Positions 61,816 to 62,000 of a DNA stretch of 62,000 nt are shown here, piece by piece (the first letter of the stretch is position 1; each line of letters opens with the position of its first letter). A model generated the notes under the pieces. It did no database searches. It saw only the letters and a program-made list of their open reading frames with translations, and was not told the DNA's origin. Source of the DNA: Lingula anatina (taxonomy: Eukaryota > Brachiopoda > Lingulata > Lingulida > Lingulidae); contig NW_019773947.1 of NCBI RefSeq assembly GCF_001039355.2, forward strand, positions 14,043-76,042, given 5' to 3'. The translations under genes and the position numbers were made by a program.

Positions 61816-62000
61816 GTATGGTTTACCTAGAATGCACTGGTCAGATAGTATATGCGTGCTAAAAACTCTTTAAAATAGACAACACATTTTATAATCAGTA
61901 TTTGGATTAGTTTTCAGAAGAAATTAGATTTTGATTTTCAATGTCAGTGTACAGATAATAATTCTTAATATATTAAAGATATGCACACTCTAAATGAAAT

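Overview
This is a eukaryotic nuclear window from an animal. Genes are broken into many short exons with GT-AG introns of about 100-1700 bases. The DNA is AT-rich, carries many (TA)n, (GA)n and (TAAA)n microsatellites, and has no operons, Shine-Dalgarno sites, rRNA or CRISPR. The gene set (CYP26, fatty acyl-CoA reductase of the FAR1/FAR2 type, CCDC91, PM20D2-type amidohydrolase, VWC and SEA proteins) fits a bilaterian invertebrate. A marine lophotrochozoan such as a mollusc is my guess, but hemichordate or amphioxus cannot be excluded from sequence alone.

Layout, left to right. (1) 1-4458, minus: 5' part of a type II membrane mosaic protein (SEA, EGF, LDLa, Thr-rich mucin-like linker), running off the left edge. 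(2) 7082-7880, minus: a single-pass membrane protein resembling KCNE/MinK potassium-channel beta subunits, next to a cysteine-rich exon and an assembly scar (N at 7756). (3) 8009-16280: long gene-poor stretch with microsatellites, a perfect 157-bp inverted repeat and a second scar (N at 15988). (4) 16281-21213, minus: complete 12-exon FAR, 516 aa. (5) 23650-28748, plus: complete 13-exon CCDC91 homologue, 520 aa, head-to-head with FAR. (6) 32592-38136, plus: complete CYP26-class P450, 495 aa, with unusual I-helix and PERF motifs. (7) 38884-39107: short palindromic-ended repeat of a type widespread in animals. (8) 41125-42816, minus: C2H2 zinc-finger protein with SUMO-type motifs. (9) 44356-44972: CACTA-like non-autonomous transposon. 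(10) 45907-48117, minus: secreted VWC protein with a proline-rich middle. (11) 50843-53135, plus: small type II membrane protein with a SEA domain. (12) 54073-56949, minus: complete PM20D2-like peptidase, 404 aa. (13) 57729 to the right edge, plus: proline-rich protein of unknown function, head-to-head with PM20D2.

Exon boundaries were placed by hand. A boundary was accepted only where splice sites, reading phase and protein family agreed. For FAR, CCDC91, CYP26, PM20D2 and VWC every exon joins in phase to a stop codon. The genes look like unrelated neighbours rather than one pathway, apart from two head-to-head pairs that may share promoters. The most interesting items are the KCNE-like protein, the divergent P450, and several young foldback or MITE-type elements.
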